From Omnitrophica WOR_2 bacterium GWF2_43_52 (GTDB taxonomy: Bacteria; Omnitrophota; Gorgyraeia; Gygaellales; UBA12090): DNA of 33,355 nt. Position numbers and translations under genes: made by a program. The DNA lies in assembly GCA_001805445.1 (NCBI GenBank), contig MHGF01000006.1:1-33355 (forward strand), written 5' to 3'. Shown here in pieces: positions 24,001-33,000 of this stretch (its first letter is position 1; every line of letters begins with the position of its first letter). The notes below the pieces were generated by a model, which was not told the origin of the DNA, searched no databases, and was given only the letters and a program-made list of their open reading frames with translations.

Positions 24001-27000
24001 GGGAGTTGAGTATATTTATTCAGAGGTAAGTAAAGAGGAATGGAATAGCAATCCTACCCTGCTTAGCCTGACAGTCAAAGGCAGGTTAAAGAAAGACGAT
24101 TTTAATAAGTTGGAGTCTTTAAAAGAGGCAGTGATAAAGAAAGATTTTGGCGCTACAGAGAAATGGTATCACTATTTCAATAGCCTGATATTAAAAGAAA
24201 AGTCCGGAAAATTAGCCGGTGATATGCATACGTTAGAAAACCAAAAGAAGAAAACAGGGGATAAGAAAAAAACGGAAGAACAGGGTAAGAAAAATAAGAA
24301 TAATGCGCAGGCCATGACCATGGAAGATTTAGTGTTAGAGATAAGAGAAAAGAAAACAGAAGCCAGAGTCGCTATTTTAGAAAGTAGATTGGAAAGAGTA
24401 AAATATGCCGTGGAAGTATTTAAGGATCCTTTGACCCCATATCCTCATGCGCCGGAAAAAGTAAAGATGATTTTTAGCCTTGAAAAAGAACTCCTCCTGC
24501 GATTGCAGAAAATATTGGAAAAAGCCGTCAATGCCAAAAAAGAAGAACTCAGAAAAGTTCTCGCAGAAAAGGAAATCAAAAAGGCTAACGATGAGATTGC
24601 TGAAACACTGCTTAAGGGTGACTTTGAGAAGGCCAAAGAGCAGATTGTGGAGATGCTCAAGAAGAAGTATGAAGCCGGGATAATTACCCCAGCGGAACAG
24701 GAAATTCTAATAAGGCTCCTTAAAGAGATATTGGAAAAGAAAATTGATGAACGCGAAAGAAGTATTTTGAAAGAGTATGAACAAAATAAGAAAACACCTA
24801 TGGGAGAGGCTATTCTTTTAATAGAAAAGGATATTATAAGCGGGTTAAGGAGGCAGTTGAATGAAGTGGCGGCATTGCAGAATTTATTGGAAGTAGAAAA
24901 GCTAGTAAAGCAAGACTCGGAAATAATGCAAATTTCGGATATAAAGTCTGAAGATAAAGAGTTTGTCAAGAAAATAGAGGATATTATAAGATTGCAAGAA
25001 TTAAGGCTACTATACAAAGGATACCATAAGGCTCACCAGAAGGAATTGTTTGAGTTGCGTAAGAGCCTTCTTGCGTATATCCAGAAATACCCCACAAAAC
25101 ATCAGCCGGTACAATTGTTCTCTATGCCATTGATAGTTTCCGATAAGCTTTTGATTGGTTCATATATAGAGCATAAATATCTGATAAATTTAAGCAGGGC
25201 CCCGCTTTATAAGGATATTCAGGCTATAACGAAGGCTGTTGATAATAATCAGGTTATTCTGCTGCAGGCAATCTGGCAAACAGCGGAGAATAAGCGCTTA
25301 GCTAAAGTGGAAAGTAAAAGATATATCCATAACCAGGAAGCCAAAGGTGTACGTAACGTAGAAAAACGCATCTATAAGAGATTAACCTCAGATTATGAGA
25401 ATTTATCGGATGAGTTTGGCAGGTTGCAGCGAGCCTTGAGGCAAACCTTTAGTGAGAATATACGCCATGTCAAACATAACTTTATTGGATTGGTTGTTTC
25501 TGAATTACCGGTAAATAAAGCCAAGAGATTAATTACCCGAGAAAATAAGGCGAGAGACGAAATAGGGTATTTAGAACGCAGGATCAAGGTATTGCAGAAT
25601 TTAGAAAATTTATACGGTGAGTTTAGCAAAACTGAAAAAGGCCATAAACGCTCGCTTATTACCTTACACCTCAAGCTGCAGAGAAAAATCCTCCAGCTGA
25701 TAGATAAAGAGAAAGAAAGCCTTCAGGATAACGCGATTAAGTCAGCATTGGAGAAGCTGCCTCCTTATACTACGGAAAAATTATCCGCCCAAAAGATAGA
25801 CGAAATCGTGGATACGCTGGTAAAGATAGAGCCTGCTTTTAGGAAAACATTTAATGAAATCAGGCGCATTTATAAAACGGCAGAAAGAATAGAAAAAAGA
25901 ATCAAGGATAGCGATAAGGAATCAAAGATTAAAGCCCTTAATGATAGTACCCGCAAAGAAGAAAGCCCTGAGAAGGCGGAGAAAGAAAAAATAGAAATTG
26001 CCAAGAGAATAGCCGGCAAGGTGGTTGAGAATCTTGGCGTAAAAATAAGCATTCCGGATAGCGCCTACAATAATTTCAGCGCCCTTCAAAAGTGGATTGA
26101 TGAGAATGTATTCATGGGCATGCTCAAGGGTTCTAATATTTACGAGCTTTTGATGAAGCTGCTTGCTGAGGTTTACGGGGTAACGCTCTTAACATTTAAC
26201 CAAGAAGGAAACAGGGCAATGCGCCTGGCAAAGGTAGAAATAAAAGATATGGAGTCGCTTGAATCTGTAGGAAAGACGGATAAGAAAAGCCTTAGCAGCC
26301 TGACCATTACCTTAGGCTATAGCGGGCAAGAGGGAATGGGAGGGATTAATTTCGGCGGTGTTATTGATGAGTTCTTTAGAGACCTGAAAGACTTCATTGA
26401 GCATGATAAGGATATCACGAGTATAGATTTGGATAAGCTTAGAGAGAAATTGAATCGGGTGATCATGGGGGATTTAAGGAAGGTTGAAGAGGCGAGGGTT
26501 TTAGTCTTAGCCACAAGCGAGAATTTAAAGAAGATAGAGAAGGCTAAGGGCACAAAGACATTTGCCTATTTGGAGGCATGGAATAATTATGTCCGGGCAC
26601 AGGAGAGGTTCCGTAGCATATTTGGTTATTATGTAAAGAGGGAGAGCTTGACTGATAAAGAAGTAAGAAAAATAATCCTGCAGGATTTTAGCAAGGCAAG
26701 AAGGCAGATAAGAGAGTCTATCCGCAGGGTGTTGAAGGGAAAATACGGGATAGAAGATGAGAAAAAGACAGGGTTATTATCTTCTTTATTCTTTAATATC
26801 GGGTTAAATTATAATAGCGGCAGCTTTACCCTCGGGTTTGTGGTGGGGGCGACCTTGTTCAACGGCTCAAAGAAACTCAATAACCTCTTGCTTAAATTAA
26901 GAGAAGAAGCGCGAAAGCAGCGATTAGAGGCGGAAAAAGATAATCTTACAGATCTAAGGAAGTACTTTGAGGGGGTCTATGGCAATGTCAACGAAGACGC

Positions 27001-30000
27001 CCTAAGGAGATACCGGGCATTTTACCTCAAGCTTATGTATGGCCAAGAGTTTATGAATATGGCGTCTTTTGATGAAGAGAGCCTTGTCAAATTATTGAAT
27101 GAAAAAGTCCCGGGCGAAGATAAGAAGGAAAAGGTAAAGTCAAAGAAGCAGATTAAGGAAGAACAGCAGAAGGCCGCGGAAATGGCAAAAGAAAAGAGGA
27201 ATAATGAAAGAAAGCAGGAAGAAGATGTCAGGAAAGCGGCAGAAGAGAGGATAAATAAATTTGATTTAGAGATTGATGCCGCCATAAAATATATCCCGGT
27301 AAAAAGCGATATGACTTTACAGGAAATACTGCAGATTGCCAAGCAAAACAGAGAGCTTCTCAAGGCGCAGGATGAGGAGTTTGATAAATTCGTGAAGGAA
27401 AGCCTCTGGAGCGTGCTGTCAAAGAATACGGAGAGCTCAGAATATTATATTAAAGAGCTGGCGCGGTTCATAAACGAGCATACGAGCATTGCGCTTAAGG
27501 AAACAAGCCGGTGGGCAGAAAAAAGGCTCAAAGGCATCATAGAGCCGTTAAAAATCAAACAATTTAAAGCGAGTTTAGCTGATAGAAGATTAAGATATTT
27601 ACGGGAAAGGCAAAATGACTTGTTGATAGAGCAAATTAAGTTGATAGAGGAAAGAAGGGAAGCGAGCCATAAGGTAAAGGATATACAAGGAAAGAAGGCT
27701 GCAATTGAGAAGGAATTGCCTGAGCTTAAAAAAGAGTTGGTGGATGAGAAAAATAAAGAAAAGAATATCCTGGCTGTTGAAGAAAAAGAATTAAATGAGC
27801 AAATAACGGAAGTGGATACGAAGTTGGGGGCAATAAAAAAGAGAAATAAGGATACTGATAAGGAGTTAATGAGCCTTAGAAATAGATTAGTATTTAAGGA
27901 AAAGAAAGAAATAAAAGAACTTAACAAGAAATCGCAGGGAACCAACGATAATGTAAAGTTTAAGGATGCAATAGAGAAGGCTGAAGAAAGAAAGACGTCT
28001 CTAAAGTCGGTGGTAACTTCCAGGGGAAAATTAGAACAAGCCAAGGATAGCCAAAAGGAAAAATATGAGAAACTGTGGGAGGACTTCGGTGGCAGAAAGC
28101 AATTCACAGAGGATATGAATGAACTGCAAAACCAAGAGGCAAAGACGGCAAGAAGAAGAGAGCTGGAAACAAAAATCACCTCATTTTTGGCTTCTTTGAT
28201 TGAAAAAAGCATATTGCTAGATGAGGTTATGAATGATATTGGCAAGAACGGTTCCCCTGAGTGGATACATAAAAAGATGGAGGCAGTGCTTGAGGCCTCC
28301 AGAGAAACCGAAGATAAACGCCAGGAGCAAAAGAGAGGCTATTATTATCAAAGGGATGTGTTGCTCTTAGAGTTACTTACCGGCGATAAGAAGAAGAATA
28401 AGGCTAAAAAGGATAAAGAGAAAGATACACAAAAAGAAAAGGCCTATGAAATTTCTGTGAAAAGATGGGAAGGCCTTCTTAAAGACAAGAAAAACTATTT
28501 AGAAGAAGAAGAGCTGAAAAAGGAAGAGCAATTTAAATTGTATTGGAAGGACAATGCGCAAAAGAATGAGTTCTTAGATTGGTCAAAACTGAATAATAAG
28601 TCTCCGCCTGATGAGCTGCAAGTACCTAATGAATTAAAAGACAAATACCTCAAACAAAATAGCCAAGACAAGCAACAAGAGGCATTAATCAACTTTTTAA
28701 ATACCGCGCTTCCCACCCAAGACACAAAGCTAAACGCGAGCATCATCAACTTCCTATTTGGAATCGTCAAATATTCAAAATCAGCCAAGGCAGTAGATAA
28801 AAAAGGATTCTACAGCGATTTCCTCTATGACTATCTGCAGGCGCTCTACCTCTATGCCGGCGATATATTCAGCCATGCCGAAAAGAATGGCGTACTAACT
28901 GTTTTAGGTATTACGCTTGAAGGAGAAAACGCGAAGGCATTTAAGGAATTATTAAAGATAAAAGAAAAAATAGAAAAAGACAAAGAAGCAATCAAGCCGG
29001 GCAATACTAATCTTATTCTGATTAATGAAGCAATCAAAAATATCCTTAATAGAGAGGATAAAAATGATATAGAGCCATTAAAGCGTTTAGAAAAAATAGA
29101 AAAGGCATATCTTTTAGAGTATACCAAGGCGATCCTCAAAGCAAAATATACCTACCTTCAATTCTTAAGGACTAATCCTAAGGACCGCAACTGGGCAGTG
29201 GCTTCCAACTTTATCGTTACCGGAATACTTTTGCTCTCTAATTTATTATCTAATTATCTGCCGAATAAAGAGATTAAAGATGAAAGAAGGAAAGTGGCAG
29301 GCGAAATACTAGGTATTATCAAAGAAATTGCCAATGTAGAAAGACAGGTTGAGCAGGCTGGGGGAAGCAAAAAGCCAGAAGTCAAAGATGAAATCTATAT
29401 CGGTAAAAACGGCGGGGTATTTATCAGAAGCATTATTACCGAAGAAGGCAAGGTAAGATACGAATACCGCAGTACGGATGAATATTATGAAGAGCTCAGG
29501 CAAAGAGAGATTTACCGCGACGGCAGCCTCGCGATTAGCGATACGTCGCCTAATATGGATATCTCCCGCCAGAGCCCGCTTGATACTACTGAAAGGTCTT
29601 TTGGCTATACCCTGACTGATGCTACCCGCCTGGATTTGGGTGAACTTTATGACGGCGATTTAGGCATGGATGTGATTTACAATGCCTTCTTCCAGTCCCG
29701 AAGCTTAAAAGAAAGCTTTGGGGACGCGCCGGATGAACAGAGGATAACCTTTAATCTGGGGAGAATGGGGCTGACCAACCAGAATATCCAGTTGACCTAC
29801 ATTGAGACTAAGGAAGGGGAGCATAGAGTCCTGTTTGCCGCAAGCCACGGCTGGGATGGCAATGTGGTTACCACCATGATAGAGTTTGACGAGAAAGGCA
29901 AGGCGCATGTCATCGTGGGAGGCAGGAAAACCTATGAAATTGCCGGAAATAGGGGCAGCGTGGGATTATTTGTGGGTGACCAGGCGGTAAGTTTCTTTTT

Positions 30001-33000
30001 CAATCAGAGAATCAGTGAATGGGAAGTGCGCTGGCGCTCGGATTACGACTTTGAAGAAAGCGGGGTGCGCTTTAACTTCGAAACCTTAAAACATTCTTCT
30101 ATCGGGCAGATGGCCGCGGGCTTTGGGGTTACCTATGATACCTCCAGGGACAGTGTCGTGCCTTATTTTGTCATGCAGACCAGAGGTTTAGGCGGAAACG
30201 GCATTATCCGGGGCAGTTTAGGATGGGATATCAATAATAATGAACCGGTATTCCAGCTTATGATGCAAAATACCGCGGGAATGATTAATCCTTACGTGGG
30301 AATGGATTCTAACGGCGATACCTCTAATTTGAATGTGGGGGCAAGGGCGTATGACGCGCATGACCGCTATGTGGACGCGGGAGTAATCGGCAGTTCTGAG
30401 CACCAAGGGGGAAAGCTTGAGTTCGGTAATGGCTTGATGAGTGCCGGGGGGCAATTTACTACCGGAAATAATTCCAATCTCAGCTTGAACTTTACACCGC
30501 TTAATTGGAGGCAAAATCGTAGGCAGCAGCCCGAGGAGCTTATATCTGAGAATACTCAGCCTACGGGAAGCATCCTTTTTGACTCCCGCATGGATAGTGT
30601 GAGGGATGTTTTGGATGAGGTGATAAAGCAGACTACTCATGGCGCGAGACCGGGCTTCTGGGCATCTTTTAAAGGGCTCTTTAGCGACGGTATCAACAGC
30701 GAGTTAGAGGGAAAATTAAGCAGCTTAGGCATGGATATAGACAAGAAAGAAGAAAAAGAAAAGTTTGTAGTGAGGGATTCGCTGTTTAAGAAGCAGGCGG
30801 TATTCAAGAATTTCCGCGAGCTTACGGATTATATGGTTAAGGCTAAAGCCTTAGAAACTGACCATGGTTTCACGATAAAGGATTACCTCTATTTTGGCAA
30901 TCAAGAGGCGGAGCTTGATATAGATAACGCGGTTGATTTTTGGGAATTGACATACTTCGCGGCTTTAATTAAGCTTTCCGAAGAAGGGAAAGCCCCTCAG
31001 AATGAGGCAAAGAATGTGTTAACAAAATACATCCGTATACGAGGAGAAATCAGCGATATTTTAGGCGGCCAGTTTAACCCCGCGGATGACAGCCATGTAA
31101 GGGTTTTGAGGGCATTTGCCTTCCTTGCTGTGAGTATGGATAAGATAGAAGGGTTCTTGAGGCAAGTGAATAAGGATTTTCTATCCGCTATTGTCAAACT
31201 TGTGGAAGCCAGCGAGAAAAAGAAATTGGATGTTACCTCAAGCGATGGACTTCAGTCAGCCCTTGATTGGATGCAAAAGATTGAAAATAACGGTTATGAG
31301 AGGGAAGATGATTTGCAGATTTTACGCAATGCCTTGGTATTTATCAAGAGAGGCGAGAATAAAGAAGAGGCAATTGAGAAGGCAAAAAATATTCATAAAC
31401 AGATGTTAGAAAAGGGCAAACGCCGTTATTCGGAAAATATGCTTGCCAATATTCTGGATATACAAGCAATAAACGCGGATTTTGATTTATCCGTAAATTT
31501 GGCATATTTACTTCAGTATAGATTGACCGAAGATAATTTGGGAAAACTTAAAAACGCGTTAGAGGAAACTAAGGAATACAAAGATAAAGCTTATTATAAG
31601 CATATCGTATACTCTCAATATAACGATGCCCGGTTTAAACTTATTATCCCTTATATTATTCGGGCAGACGAAATAGCGCGCGCGGCGCAGGTTGAGGTAG
31701 ATTACGATAAGCAGAAGGATTTTGATAATCTAATCTACTGGGCAAGGCTGATACAGGCGCTGGGTAAAGATACCCCGGCAATAGACAGGTTAAAGGTTGC
31801 GTTATTGGAAGACAGGAAGAATTTCTCAAAGAGATTAGGCCGGGATGAAGCCTTGCTAAACCGTATTTTAGGAAAAGAGAATCCCGCGGAAATTAAGGAT
31901 ACACAGAAGCAGATTTTGGATGGCACGCTAGATGAGGTCAAAGAGTTTTACGCGGCTTTAAGTAAGGTTAAGGGGGTAAATAATCTGACAGGATACATAG
32001 GAAAGGTTGTCGGCTATAAATTTATGACTTCAGACTTGACCCGAGAGCCGGCGAATGACGGTAATAAGACTATTTATATACCTTCGCGCGGGTATTTGTC
32101 CTTCAGAAACCAGAAAAAATTAGCTAAGGTTTTAGTGCATGAAATTGGCGCTCTCTGGGGTTTAAGCCATCAGACAAACCTTGAGCTGGAGAAAGTATTT
32201 GGGCAATGGAAAGATTCAAAAAAGGCTGCTATTTCAATTTCAGATGGGTTAAAGGCGAAATTCAACCAGGAGATTGGTAAGGAAAACACTCCAGATAGGC
32301 ATAAGGTTGCCTATGCCGAGAGGGATACTTCATACAGGAATAGAGGCCAGTTTGATAGAACTAACGCGCTTGAAACCCAAGAAGAAATCACCGGGCCGTT
32401 TGATGAAAACTCCACCGAATATAAATTGTTGGAGTATGACGCGTTCTTAGAATTGTTTGACGGCCATCCGGAGGCCGCGGGAAGCCACGATGAATGGAAC
32501 CAGAATTACGGTGAGAACCTTGAGGCAAAGGCATTTGTGGAAAATCAGGCAGCAGCAGTGGGAAGCCTGTATGGCGGAGATATAGATGCCTATATTGCCG
32601 ATTTAACTACTGTCGAGGAATTATCAGTTGCTTTAAATACAATGTCCCAAGACGCGCAGGATATTTTTGAGAGCGCCTATGGCCAGCCGGTTCAGGACTT
32701 AACCTGGCAGACGGCAGATTACATGAAGCTGCTTTTTGATATTACTAAAGGGCCTCAGTGGACAGGTGTAGATGATTATATTGCCTTCTTAGAAGCGGTG
32801 GCTCTTTTCTATAACGAGTGGCTTGTCAATCCGCAGCGCGACGACATCAACAGCTTAATCTTAACGCCAATCTATACAATCGATTTAAGCAATGGCATAG
32901 GCATAGAAGACTTAACCGGCTTCGGCAACGCCACCGCGCCCGAGTACAACCCGCTGTATAAAGAAGACGGCAGCCTGAAGACAGATAGTGAAATCCAGAG

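Noticed and set aside
27445..28245. Minus-strand ORF of 266 codons and many shorter ones (for example 9646-10164, 24445-25017)
   Set aside because: They are Ser/Phe/Leu-rich translations of the antisense of Lys/Glu-rich coding sequence, lack Shine-Dalgarno sequences and motifs, and overlap a convincing plus-strand frame.
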